A DNA stretch of 64,000 bases, from positions 10,388,976 through 10,452,975 of the forward strand of contig NC_079910.1 of assembly GCF_024868665.1 (NCBI RefSeq). Reading direction: 5' to 3'. Within the stretch, counting starts at the first letter, position 1. Every line of letters starts with the position of its first letter. Below are positions 44,659-56,913 of the stretch, piece by piece. The notes under the pieces were generated by a model. It searched no databases and was not told the DNA's origin. It was given only the letters and a program-made list of their open reading frames with translations. Origin of the DNA: Triplophysa rosa. Lineage: Eukaryota > Chordata > Actinopteri > Cypriniformes > Nemacheilidae. The translations under genes and the position numbers were made by a program.

Positions 44659-46035
44659 TGACAGTAGTGCCTTTCCAACAGTTCAAGGCATAGCATTCGC
44701 CTGTATTTGTCTCTGGGATTTACTCTTTCTGGCAAGCCTGTTTCATTACATTATTTCAGTCGTTTTGGTTTTGTGCCATACTGAATAACTACGTACGGTA
44801 CCAAAATGATTTACTTTTTTTTTTTTTAAACTAAAGCAATCAAGGGCGTCTCATGTTTAATGCTTGTACTGTCAAGTTTTGAATCTTTGCAAGTCTTTTC
44901 TTGCTTCGCTCATATCCTGGAAATTCAACCCAAAGGTTTGTGTCGGAACCCCGTGGCAGATACTCGGACGAAAACGATGGCTTAGATACTTTTTAAGAGC
45001 TTTTTTTATTTTAAAGAAGTGTTGGCTTACCTTAGGCATTCTTGTATCAGGTCATTAATTTGAGACTCGATGCAAAATACAATAGCGTGTCAGGACGTTT
45101 TGGGTTTAATAACCAGCATGTTTTGAACAAGAAATATCTGGATATTAATATTGGCACCTTTTGTAGGTAAATTAAGAATGGTATCCTTCTCCTTCCGGTC
45201 AGTATAATTTAGTAGCGGAGTCAATTTTGGATTTGGTGAACTTGTGGGGTTAAAAAAAGATTGACACACAACCCACTCAGTGTACGGTGATGGGTTTAAT
45301 CCTGCCAGATTAAAAATAGCCTGGGATTAGCTGTAAATCTGACCGCCTGGCCTGGAAAATTAGTGTGTGACGTCCGTGTCTATGAGGTGGGAGGTTGAGA
45401 GGCTGGAATTCATGACAACCAATGCTAATGCTTTATTCTAGCTTTTATAATTGCCCAACTAGTCAATAAATCCCTTTTCTCTGTTCACGCTGCAATATCT
45501 GAAGTGCCTGTCTCACGATACTGGTACGTTAAAAGAAAGCCATGATTTAAAGTCCTTTTTATATGAAATCAAAGAATGATATCACTGTGAAACTATGTAG
45601 CAGACATTAATCATTAAGAGGAATAGCTTCCCCAAGTCCCACGCAACAACATTTAGCTTGTTTTATTCATAAAAAGTTTTATTTTATGTTTTAACCTGTT
45701 TATGGGATGGGATAGTGACACTGCTGTTTGGTGTCTGATTAAATAGTGTCCTTTGATGTCACATGGGGAAATGTTGATGTCACTTTGCTCTTTTTAAGAC
45801 TTGATGCAGAGAAGAAACGATCGCCAACTATTGTCATTTTGTTTCCATTTTTTCATCCTGGTCTTTTAGATGTGTAAATGTAGTTCATGTTTGGCTGTCA
45901 TTTCGCTGGCCATGAGGGGATCTCTTGACTCCCTGTTTTTAAATCCTTACTGCTTGCAAAGCACCATTCTCTTTGTATTAAGTGATGTAGATAATATTGG
46001 TAACTATCTAATAAAGTTTATTATTATTATTATTA
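44659..46035 (+). other. spsb1: spsb1 3' untranslated region
   Basis: Follows the stop codon and is free of mobile element ends for about 1.4 kb. It contains AT-rich runs near 45010 and 45660. The 3' end is set by the AATAAA at 46010; a second possible signal lies at 46371. Confidence 0.55.
46010..46015 (+). terminator. spsb1: Probable polyadenylation signal of spsb1
   Basis: AATAAA in the context CTAATAAAGTTTATTATT. A second AATAAA at 46371-46376 is an alternative and would make a 3' UTR of about 1.7 kb. Confidence 0.5.
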
Positions 46036-46038
46036 TTG
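46018..46038. repeat. TTA microsatellite
   Basis: About six ATT units directly after the polyadenylation signal. Confidence 0.75.
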
Positions 46039-46875
46039 ACCTGTTATCGAGTTGTTTAAATGATTTTAAAGGCCCTGTTAAATTAAAATTCTACATGGAT
46101 TAGTTTTTACAGAATTCTGGAACTTCATAAATTATTTAAAATGAAACGCAAATTAAATCCAGCATTTCCTCAAGGCCAACATTGTCCACTGTTTTTAATG
46201 TTTATTAAAAGCAGATTTATCTTCTTGGATGATGAGTGCACTTTTGAAAGAAGAGGCCAGACTCTTAATAGACTAGTCTGTAACCCTACTACAATGTTTG
46301 TTCTTCTGCTTGAAAGAGCTTCTCTTCAATAATCCCCATTTTGTATGTCAGCAAGCATTTTATTTCTTAAAATAAACATCGGAAACTTTATTTGTAGACA
46401 CAACTCAAGAGCTGAAGTGAGAACAAGACGAATCTGTTCCAAGCAAACGGCATGTCTTCTGAAGACCCTCCCTGACAGCTGTTTTGGGTTTTAAAGAAGC
46501 ATTAGAGGTGCTCTGCTAGTTTAGGGCCCAAGTAAATGAAGTGCTGTGGGTGATTGAGTGGATTTTCATATCAATGTTCTCACTGTCATTCTGACTGCTT
46601 GGTTGCCATAGCAGTGTGTTTGCATACACAGAGCTCTGGAGCTTTGGTGTGAGGTCACTCATTTCAAGTATGCAGCTTGGCTGGAACACTGTGCTGTTTG
46701 GGTGTCTGGAACGGTGCATTCCTGCCTTCAAAAGTGGTGAAGGCTGGGAGTTTCTGTGTATGTTTTTATAAGGAAAAACTTGTCCAAGTTGGCTTATAAT
46801 TCTAAAAATATGTTATCGGTGAAAGAGCTGTTTAATATGCCTACACCTATCGGTTAATGGACTGTGTTGTAAGGT
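46039..46875. other. Sequence downstream of spsb1, nothing recognised
   Basis: May include the end of a longer spsb1 3' UTR if the signal at 46371 is used. No other gene or repeat ends seen. Confidence 0.4.
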
Positions 46876-47080
46876 ACCGGTTCTTGAACTTTTTCAGTGT
46901 GCGTCCCCCCTTTGTGTAGCGTGCATCCCTGTGTGCCCCCTAAAGAAACACCTTTCTTAAACATTAAATTATGTTGTGCTGGAACATCAATTTTGTTGAT
47001 TGTGGATGTCTCATTAGGTTGATTTTTTTTTTAAAATAAATTCAAAATGTTGCATATAATGCAATAAAACTCTGGCCTCC
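46876..47080. repeat. hAT-like end relic
   Basis: CCGGTTCTTGAACTTTTTCA and GTGCGTCCCCCCTTTGTG resemble the inner side of CAGTGGTTCTTAAACTTTTT-type hAT ends (compare 11752-12035). The opposite end is missing. Confidence 0.45.
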
Positions 47081-47406
47081 CTGGTGCCATCTTGACCACT
47101 GTTGTAATGAAGTCATCGTTGAGGGACCTTGCATTTCATTCTTACAAGTTATATTTTCCTAAATTTTGAATTTATATTAAACTAACTTATTAAATGACGC
47201 CTTTGAACTAAATTTATTGGGGCAGAATTCTGGACCGGGCTTAAACCTAGTCCCAGACTAACATAGAGGTGTCTTGATCGTAAACAACTTGACATTTCTT
47301 AAAATACACTGCTCAGGAAATTAAGGGAACACTTGATCATCCTAGCATAACACAGTCAGTTAACCTTCAGGAGTATCAATCAACCGGTAAGGAAGCAAAA
47401 GGCATT

Positions 47407-47896
47407 GTGAACCATTTTTACTTGTTTTGGTGCAAATGTAAGGGACAACAGGTACACTGGAGAGGCAACAGCAAGGGTGGTCTGGGGAGGACCATCCTTA
47501 AAGGGTATTACAGACCTCCATGTGCTTTGAAGTATTGGGATGAAATCCTCAGATCTATTGTCAGATCTTATGCTGGTGCAGTGCAGAGACCTCCTGGTGC
47601 ATTATGATGCCCGGCCTCATGTGACCAGAGTGTCTATGCAGTTTCTTGATGACGAAGGCATTGATGCCATTGACTGGCCCTCACGCTCCCAAGACCTTAA
47701 TCCAGTTGAGAACCTCTGGGTTCTCATGTATCCAAAGCCATCAAGTAGCACCATAGACTGTCCAGTAGCTCACTTATGCTCTAATCCAGGTCTGGAAGGA
47801 GTTCCCCAGGACACCATGAGCCATCTCACCAGGAGTATTTCCAGACTTCGTTGGGTGCTCATACAAGCACGTGGGGCCATTCACATTACTGACTAA
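47407..47896 (+). pseudogene. Tc1-type transposase remnant
   Basis: A short frame with WRGNSKGGLGRTILKGYYRP is followed, after a frame change, by an open part at 47540-47896 with HYDARPHVTRVSMQFL, DWPSRSQDLNPVENLW and a C-terminal RLRWVLIQARG. The order matches the second half of Tc1 transposases. Where an active enzyme has HDNARPH, this copy reads HYDARPH, so the middle catalytic aspartate is lost; the glutamate of PVENLW remains. The N-terminal DNA-binding half is missing. Confidence 0.85.
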
Positions 47897-48059
47897 CATT
47901 ATGAGATACTGTGATATAATTCTATTTCAAATTGAATCAGCCAGTATTCATTTTTTTTTACTGTGATTTTTCTGTAATTCCTGCCCTGAGTGAGTTTGAT
48001 TTTGGCTTTCATTGACCATTGTCACATTATTTTTTTCTCTTAACATTATGAAAAGTATA

Positions 48060-48730
48060 TGGGTGTTTCTCAAATGCAAGGACACATACTAGTGAGGCTG
48101 CCTCCTGCCTAGAGCAGTCCTTCTAAAGGTAGATGTTTAGAGTCCTCTTCGACATTAAACGCTAGAATGAGTGTCTAGTAAGAGCACATGGCAACATCAT
48201 TAGTGTTTCCACCTCCGTGGTTACTTTAAAGAGGGAAGTCATGTCTGACCACAAAAAAAAATCATAGAGAGAGCATCTCCTATTGTTCTTTTTTTTTCTT
48301 CAGTCGTGCATAATAAAGTTGTGCATAACAACGTAACCGTTCATTTTTAGCTCATGTTAGCTCTGGTCCAATAAATAATATTAACAGACAACTTTTCATT
48401 TTAATAATGTCATGTACCATATTATAAACCACTATACATATTGAATTACTCATTTTCTGCATTTGTCTTTTATTACATAAAAATTATGTGAAGAAAGTGC
48501 TGACTGGATTCTCGCGATGTTTGGGAACGTGTGCAAAGGATTGTGGGTGATTTCAGGCAGCGAAGGATACCGTTGTTGTATCCTGCAAAACAGCTTAAAC
48601 GAAAGACACAAAGCGAAAGCTTCCATCCAAGCATACTTCTGTTTGAGATGTCCTTCGGCGGCACTTGTTGACGTGGCAGCCGAGATTTGCAACCTGCCCA
48701 GTACGAGTCCTTGCGTTTGAGAAACACCCA
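48060..48730. mobile_element. MITE with TGGGTGTTTCTCAAA ends, nested
   Basis: Left TGGGTGTTTCTCAAATGCAA with GGAC and right GTCCTTGCGTTTGAGAAACA with CCCA are inverted over 24 bp with one mismatch. Flanks read AGTATA and ATAATTG, suggesting a 2- or 3-bp duplication. A 67-codon frame inside (48517-48720) is unrecognised. The insertion splits the Tc1-like relic, so it is the younger of the two. Confidence 0.82.
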
Positions 48731-48816
48731 ATAATTGAAGAGTTTTAGCTTGAATATTTCGTGCATTGAAATCAAATAAAGTGTGATTTAGGTGTTCCCT
48801 TCATTTTTTTTTAGTG

Positions 48817-49156
48817 CGATAGTGCGATTGTTTTTTTCCTAAGATGCACACTGTGTTTTTTTAAAACAACTTAAATATTCTAATTTAACTAAGGCCAAGT
48901 CCTTGCTTAAGCTTATCCTTGTCCGAGAAACCGCCCCGTAAAGTTTAAATCCAGTGTACTATTTGATTGGTCATGTCATCTAAAAACATCAACCACAAAG
49001 AGTCTGATGCTGAATGTAAATCTAGTTAAAAGGTGTGCATGGGTTTAAAAGTGATTTTTTTTATATCGAAGCTGAATCTCAAAGCACCAGCAATATCCTA
49101 CTCTTTCCAGCTGGATCATGCAGTTGTATGAGTAGAATGTATTCTACAAAGTCTCA
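48817..49156. other. Short intergenic stretch
   Basis: No recognisable feature. Confidence 0.45.
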
Positions 49157-49164
49157 CATGGGGG

Positions 49165-50234
49165 TAGTGTTGTCAAAAGTACCGGTACTTCGGGTCCAAG
49201 TCGGTACCTAAAAATAAAAAAGTTGTCGGTACCTAATTTTCACAAGACCCGGTAGTACCGACGTACCGGGTCAACCGGGTACTGATGCTCTGTCTGACAG
49301 GTTGTTAGTCGGAAACTTTTTATAGACGCAACAAGACGTGATGAGCGGATAAGCGCGGCTCCGATCCACAAGAGATGCGCACAGAAATACTTCAGATTAA
49401 AGTCATATCACGAAGAAAACGAAGAGAGTTTTATTGTGAAAGGAGGAAACATCCGGATTTAAGTTAACAAGTTCAAGCGGTAAGTTTCAAATTATGCTCG
49501 CGTTTGCATTATGAATGTTGTAGCATATGTTAAGTTAAAGGTTACGTCAAAATAAACATCCCTGTTTGCGTGTTAATTTGTTAGCTCCAATGCTAATCCA
49601 GTCAAGTGTCCTTATTAACCATTTAATGCTTTTATAACTGTAATGGAGTAAAATTAATGGGAGGACAGGATGGGGTTTACAGTACCTAGTATTTTATTTA
49701 GGCCTGCAATCTATGTGCTAGAAAACTATCATACTAACTGCATGACTAGCAATGTGTATGTCTTGGATAGATAACTCTATTAGGTTTAAAATGCCACATT
49801 TAAACTAAAGAAAAATATATCTGTTGCATTTATTATTTTAATATACAGTTACCTTAATGCAAGTAATCTTGTGTAAATGCAGTATAAAAACTGAGGTATG
49901 TTTTAATATTGCATATGCATGTTTGTTCAGTCTGTTGACTTACTGAAGTTTTTTCTATTTGTCTTCTACAGCAGCAGACTGAGGAGGATGTTCATCAGCA
50001 TTAAAGACCCCAGTGAGCACACAACAGTTTCAGCAACAATTAACTTATACTTCATGTATACAAAATGGCATTGCTTTCTATACATTTATATTAACAATGA
50101 GCTTTATTAATAAAATTGTGTTTCAATTAGCATGTACTTGTGTTTTGCTTTGGTACCGAAATTGGTACCGAGAACCGTGGAATTTTACTGGTATTGGTAC
50201 CGACTACTGAAATTTTGGTACCGTGACAACACTA
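49165..50234. mobile_element. hAT-like MITE with perfect 8-bp target duplication
   Basis: CATGGGGG at 49157-49164 is repeated exactly at 50235-50242. Ends TAGTGTTGTCAAAAGTACCG and CGGTACC-rich DNA closing with GTGACAACACTA. The subterminal zones are packed with GGTACCG words in both orientations (at least five on each side), probable transposase binding sites. At 1070 bp it has no transposase. Confidence 0.93.
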
Positions 50235-50242
50235 CATGGGGG

Positions 50243-50869
50243 TAAAACAACGATCTTTTGTGAAGTAGCTCTTGTTTAGAAAGCTATATTGTGACTAGGC
50301 AAAGGGGAATGTGTTCCAACAAACAGATCTCATGAGAGTGGTTCTGCGGTTTGTAGTTTTAAAACGTATAGTACAAGTATTGCGAGTCCACAGTTAATGT
50401 TAGTCTTGGAAACATACAGGCCACTGGTGCAGAAAGCTAAATAAAGAGATTTTCTTGTGTTAATACAGGATCTCCTTGTTACATAACCACCATACAAAAG
50501 CTCAAGAGGGACTGAGACACTTGCTCTTTTCTCTCTATGCCTGCTATTATGAACCCTGTTATAAAGAGCAATGGATCCTACACATACAAAGTACACTTGC
50601 GTATAATGGTGTTTTTTGTTTGTTGTTGCTATGAATAGTATAGCCAAGTCATGGTGTAGACAGCTGAGAGACTTATTCTGACTCTCATTTGTTAATTTTG
50701 CATAGAAAGACTAAACAAAACTTGTTTTAAAGGTTTCAGTTTAAATTGTCCATATTTGGCAGTTATCCCTTTGTACTATAAAACGAGAATGAAAATTCTA
50801 GAATCTCACTTTTCTGATTCTCTGTATGTTTTATTGTTGTATAGGGTGTTATTTCCTTCCAATTCCTTC
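50243..50869. other. Intergenic sequence, nothing recognised
   Basis: A 105-codon - strand frame (50330-50647) has no recognisable features. No repeat ends. Confidence 0.4.
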
Positions 50870-51105
50870 TCTTCGGCCCAACAAAAAATGACAATACTTT
50901 CATCGTTTACTCTCTCATGTCATTCAACCTGTATGACTTCCTTCTTTCTGCAGAACACGAAAGATATTTTGAAGAATGTTGACTTGGACTTCCATTGTGG
51001 ACGCAAAACCACAGAGTAATTTCTTAAAATATATTTTGTGTTCCTCAGAAGAAAGAGTCATATACGGCATTCAAATGACATAAGTGTGAATAAATGACGA
51101 CATTG
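50870..51105. repeat. Angel-like MITE, ends worn
   Basis: Modules CAACCTGTATGACTTCCTTC, CTGCAGAACACGAAAGATAT, TTGAAGAATGTTGACTTGGA and GTGAATAAATGACGACATTG follow the same order as in the 5692 copy. TTAA ends are not preserved. Confidence 0.75.
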
Positions 51106-53523
51106 TGTCTGGTTGTACCTATATGAGGTCACGTAAAAGCACCTAAAAGTCAGTTATTGCACACAACAGCACTAATATTAGATCCTCTTGCGTTGACAGG
51201 AGGATGTGAAGGAAAATGATGATTCCCTACTTGAAATTTCCCTCCGAGGGAACAAACTCATGAGGTGCTAGTTCAGACACTGTTCTGATATGTCCTGCTG
51301 TCATGTATTATTTTTGGTGAAATGGCGTCAAACTCTTTCATTGCCTATTGACCCCGGTCTTCTCATGAGTCAAATAGTTTTTATTCTCGCACTGTATTTT
51401 TGCGCTCTGCTCGCACAGTTTACTTGAATCTATAGGACAGGAATTCAATGTAGACACATGAAAAGCTCTGAGGACTGAATCAAAGGAAAAACCCAGTTTA
51501 GACCAGACCTTTCCAGATGGTCCGGAGAGGTACGAGATCAATCCAGACACTGAAAATCATTACCATGTGAAGGTTTTAAGAGCTAAAGTGGAGAGACGGC
51601 TTAAAAAGAAAGCGGCGATTAACCATTCACAGTGCCGAGTAATGGGGAATGAGCCATATCAGGGAGGGAAACGTCTTCATGGGGGCTGGCAAGTAAATCT
51701 TTTCATGTTGTTTCCAAATATGATATATGCTGATGAGAATTTAAAGGAAAGAGTGAGGGAGAAACGACAGTGATAGAATGAATGTGGAAAGGATCTTGTG
51801 TGTCTCACAGCTTGTGTGACCGGGCCGATCCAGCTGCAGAAGCAATGCCATAACTGACCTGTAACTATCGTCTGGGAATGTGGTTCATGGAAGAGTGGTA
51901 ATAAGTTACCCCGGGATCAACTCTCCTTGGCTTTTTTCCTTGGTTTCAAAGGTCAGAGAAGACTATTACATTCATATGTACTGTAGTTTACATTTAACAA
52001 TCCATATGTAATAGTATAGTGGCCAATATATACAAAATCCTTTAGGTTTCTCTTAAAGCTCAGTGTAAAATTGTTTCGTCTTTGTTGCAGTGCATGTACT
52101 CAATTCATGAACTGACAAAATCGGCATTTATCAGACATCACATTTGTTTAAAATGAAGTATTTTTCTTCACTTATAATATTGGAATTATCTTGCGCCATG
52201 AATTAGCAGGGCTGTCCCATAAAATCTATCTATCCGTCACTCCCGTCTTTCAGGCACACCATCCATGTCCTATACACCTGCCAAGTCCATCATGGCTGCT
52301 GCCAGCGCCCGATGCTTCATAGTGAAGTGAGTAGTCTGGAGGCTGGGAAGGGTTTTTGATCCAAGCTGCTCTTTTGGCACATTTGAATTGAGCTTTGTGC
52401 CAACAGGGGCTTTGCCTCTTTAACAGGGATACCCCCCGAAGAAGACGGGCCCCCAAACAACTCCATCTACTTTCATTGTGCCAGGTAAAGGTTTTATCCA
52501 ATCTTTTCTTACATAAATGTTTTTTTAAATTAATGTAGTTGTTGGAAGATAACAAGTAACAAGTACGTCCTGAAGCAACTAATCGGTCGTGTGAATATTT
52601 AATCTGCTGTGTAATTTCCTTTGAAAGATTCACTTATTTTTGTGCTCATAGCTCCTGAAACCGAGATAAAATGAGACACAGGAAAATAAAAGAAATGCAT
52701 ATATTCAGCCAGAACCCAGATTTCTTTTATATTTGACCCAAGAGTTTTTGATTAAAAGATGAAATAATCATGCATTTATCCTGTAAGTTATCAATGAATG
52801 TATTTTTCCCATCTGTAAGGGCTGAAGCATTAGCAGTGTTTTCACCTTCCTCCAAAATACTGCTAAAGTAATACTACAATGATTTCTTAAAAACGCACCC
52901 AACACAATGATTCATTTCCTGCCACTGATTCCTATCAGCCATTTGATGTCAGCGGGAAGACGCAGTCTGTTCGGTCCCAAACCCAAGCTTTTATCCAGTA
53001 CACACAAACACACTTCTTTAAGAGAAGAATTAAACAATAAAGGGTTATAAGGTTGTTTTTTTTTGTGTTTTAGAATGGCAGATGTATCACATTTTCGGCT
53101 GTGAAAATTGACATTGATAACCATATGCTACTTATTTGCTCATGTATGTTACCAACTATTTGTACAGAATAAACCAATGTGATTTTTTTTCTGGTGTTTG
53201 GAATGGTGACTGCATTCTGTGAGCCAGACAGGAAGTGTGATGATTTTGCTTCTGAGCCACTGCGACCTCGGTACCATCTGCTGCTCCGCTCCCTCTCCCT
53301 TCCTCTGGATATAACTCTGCCAGGTATTAACAGTAAACTAGGTATACTGATCCTAGGACAGGCACAGTTTGACCCTCTTTACACTGGGATAATTTGATTC
53401 TAATTTGAAATGGGGAAGCAACATAACTCCTGTATTGTGTCTCGCCTTGTTTGTGTAATGCGTCACAGAACATGACAAGTTCTGATAAAGGATTCATTGT
53501 TGTGGAGTTTAAGCAAATATAGG
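51106..53523. other. Intergenic sequence, nothing recognised
   Basis: A - strand frame of 127 codons (52250-52633) and shorter ones show no recognisable motif. No element ends were found over 2.4 kb. Confidence 0.4.
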
Positions 53524-53720
53524 TACACTACCGGTCAAAAGTTTGCTTATTAAAATGTTTTCTTCCAAATTTAAAAAAATGAGTAAATTCATGATTAGCA
53601 TGCAATAACAGAAATGGACAATTCCATGCAAACCTTAAGATGTAGAAGTGTTTTTACCAAAGGTTTTCACCATATTGATAAGTCAAATGTCAGTATTTGG
53701 AGGTTTAAATATCCATGTGA
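53524..53720. repeat. Tc1-like terminal relic
   Basis: TACACTACCGGTCAAAAGTT at the start is a typical fish Tc1-like terminus beginning with the TA target. The following 190 bp are decayed; no transposase frame or right end recognised. Confidence 0.6.
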
Positions 53721-54022
53721 AGTCTCTAAAGTTGTTTAAAGCATTTTTCTTAAGCATAGTTTTCCATAGTCAGGTAAGTGAATTGGCACATACAGTACAT
53801 GATGGTCCATATTCCTCATAAATGGCCACATGAAAATAAAATATAACACATAAATAATATAACTATTTTGTGGTCTGTGACGAGCATTCCATTCTCCATT
53901 TGTTCTGTATAACTGCTTCTGGTTTGGGCATTTTAATTCACAGATATCCTACAAAGTATGTTCTTTCAAAAACATGCGTCCTTTTTTTTGTCACATCCAA
54001 AACGCATAAATTTTTCTCTTAT

Positions 54023-54569
54023 TTAAAGAGTACATAACATGAGATCATGAAAATTACTTTTAATATATTGTGTAATGTTGCTGTGTTTGAAAGTAAGCAG
54101 TCTGCAAAGTTGTAAATCCGAAGGTGAATGAATAACAAAGTTATTGGCTTGGAAAAAAGGGAGTCGACTCTGAATCACGCAAATGAGTCGTCCCTAGTCC
54201 GATTCGCGAACCGCCGCGGATTTACATCACTAAATACAGTCCCCGCCTACGTTTTGCTAGGACTGCCTGTGAGAACTTCACTCTTCTCCCCCAAACACTG
54301 TCGCTCGTGAGCCTCATTTGTGGTAGACCAATCACAGCAGACTAGACCATTTGACCAATCACATCAGACTAGGCTAGCGGAAAGGAGGGGATTAGACAGA
54401 TGAATCGCGGAATGCATCATTTGAGAGTCAGTCAAGAAGTAAGGTAAGAATAACTGCCTATTATTACGAAATAATAGTGTTTTTACACCTTCTATGTACA
54501 TAAACTTGTTGTTGGACACTTCATAAACCAAAGTAGGACCTTAAAAATCCTTAGTTATGTACTCTTTAA
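54023..54569. mobile_element. TTAA MITE, 547 bp
   Basis: TTAA at 54023-54026 and 54566-54569. Ends TTAAAGAGTACATAAC and GTTATGTACTCTTTAA are a perfect 16-bp inverted repeat. The interior is GC-richer and includes two ACCAATCACA words. A non-autonomous element of a TTAA-targeting superfamily (Kolobok or piggyBac). Confidence 0.88.
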
Positions 54570-56913
54570 AATAGAAAACTCATGCATAAACTGATTTTTT
54601 TGTCAGGACTCTGTCAACAGGAGTTCAATATAATATAAAGACATTCTCTGAGAATTTATACATCAAGTTTTGACTGAAAATGTCACATCCATAACACTGG
54701 AATTGCCCAGATGTAACTATTAGAATTGAGTAATCAAAACTTAGAGTAATCATTTGTAAAAAAATAAAATAATAATGTAACCTGCTTGTATCGCCCTGAT
54801 ACTTTTGAAACAATTTGTAAGGAGTTATCTATTCTGGGCTTTTATTTAAATGCCTTTTCTTCAATATTTAGTCCAAGACACTCATTTCCATAACATTTTT
54901 ATTGAATAGTTTTGTGAAAAAGAAACTAACTGTTTGCACAATTTTATTTAGCTCCACAAAACTAATTTTAAACATTTATTGTGAGCACCTTCAGATCAAC
55001 TGATCAAAGGGTTCGTAAGGTCAAGTGAATTTATTACTTCAAATATTGCAGTAGTTTACAACACAGTCATTCACCACATCAATACACAGCTACTGTCGTG
55101 CACCTTTGTTATAAGCGCAATTACCATCATGCTTGAAATGCGAAGGGATTCATTTTCCATTTTGAGAAGGTCTGGGCATGACAAACATGTGCTCCGTGCA
55201 CCATTTAGCTCCTTAACGGCACGCTTCAATGCGGTGGATAATTTTGCCCATGTGTTCCTCCCAGCTCAAGGGCACCGCTGAAGAAGTACCGCCCTTGTAG
55301 AACAGGAGAGCGGGTATACTCGCGCCTGGTGAACCCCTCAGCGTCAAGTGGCGATTCCCAGTCATGGAAAAGAGTGTAATTACCACAAATGGCTGCCAGA
55401 GCCCACATGAAAGTGGAAAATGGGCAACAAGACTGATTAATGAAGAGCTTGTTTGTGTATATGTCCCGTTTAATTAGGCAGTCAATTTATCATAGTTAAC
55501 AGCAGTAATTACTCCACTCCTTCAATATGTGTGAGCGGTGAGTAAGGGGGGATGGATGCTGTGATGGTGAGGGTCAGGACTTTTGAATGATGGCTGGAGC
55601 GTGGAGAGAGGTTGCGGTTCAGACGGCCTCGGATTCTCCATCAAATCATCCTGATTCATCAAGACTGATTCATTCACTTGCTGCAATAACACATGCTGAC
55701 TACGGCAACACTAGCTGTAAGTTACGCAACCGTTTTCTGTTATTCATTTCGGGCGTGTGCGAGTGTTTGTGTGGTGCGGTTAAAGGGAAGATGAGACAGC
55801 ATTTTTGACAACACGCTACTGACCAAAAGGTTTTGTAAAGACATTTATGGGAGTTGTTGGCATACCCTGGGTTTCACTGTCTGTAAGGCCACGCTACTCC
55901 TCGTCTGAATCATGTCCCTATAAAAATGTGTTTGGAGTATGAGCATGTGTAATTGTGCAGCCATATGCTACTGTGCAAAGGTCCTCTTCTGAATCTTATC
56001 TCATGCTAGTAGAAGCATAAAAACAAATGTTGACTATTATAATGCAAATATTTGCTCTTATGGTGGAGCTCACAGTGATAAAGCTTCATTAATTACGCAT
56101 CAGGTGAAACAATGTCCTAGCCAGCAGCTGCAATGGTCAAACATTTTACACATTTACTTATGTTAAGTAAAACAAATTTTTATCCTGTAGTTATACTTTT
56201 TCTTGGTAATAGTGTGTCTAATACGTGTTTAGACAACTAACGTTGACATCTGACCTATCAGTATATGGTAAAAACCTTTGGTAAAACTTTTTACATCTTA
56301 TGGTTGAAATTTGCATGGAATTGCCCAAATGCTTTTGAAAAAGGAATAGGGCATCAATTAGAGTATCATCCCAGGCTGGTTTTAATTGTTTCTCCTCTTT
56401 TGTTTGTGAGTGGTGATTTAAAACATGCACTTGAGAGCATGAGTTAGAGGAAACAGTTGGGAGCTGATGTGAACGGGCCTGTTTCCTGTGGCAGAATTAT
56501 TCACAGCCCTGTGCGGTTCACAGCTCTCCCATCGGCTAGACATCACAACGCCTTGCCAGACACCACAACATGCTGTTTTTCTGCTATTTTCACTGCATTT
56601 GACCGCAAACTGTAATTTAGCTGCATTAATCTATGCAGAAGAGTGTGATGGGAAACGGTGTGGGCAGGATGTGCTCACTGGTCTGGAAGATGTCTGGTCT
56701 CCTCTTCTTTGGCTTTCGAGCTGGTGGATTTGAGCATGTAAAGCCAGGCCCTTGTTAAAATGAAGTATTAAGTGCTGCTGAGCCACACACTGTAAAGTTC
56801 TGTAGCTGTACTGTCACTATATGTTTGCTGAGGTTGTCAGTTGTTTCTGTGTCCATGCTTTTTAGTCAAATTATCTGATTAACAAAATCATAAAATGCAT
56901 ATAGCCCATTCAC
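54570..56913. other. Intergenic sequence with a GC-richer block near 55190-55420
   Basis: Mostly AT-rich. At 55226-55408 a 60-codon - strand frame reads MWALAAICGNYTLFHDWESP and onward, in sequence less AT-rich than its flanks; no family is recognised. It may be a conserved non-coding element. Confidence 0.3.

Larger units (their letters stand above)
47308..48816 (+). mobile_element. Decayed Tc1-like transposon split by a MITE
   Basis: Left end CACTGCTCAGGAAATTAAGG with GAACACTT, right end AGGTGTTCCCTTCATTTTTT up to AGTG at 48816, are inverted Tc1-like termini. Between them lies a broken transposase (47407-47896) and, at 48060-48730, a MITE inserted in the 3' part. Removing the insert gives an element of about 840 bp, so other parts were deleted too. 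Confidence 0.8.
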
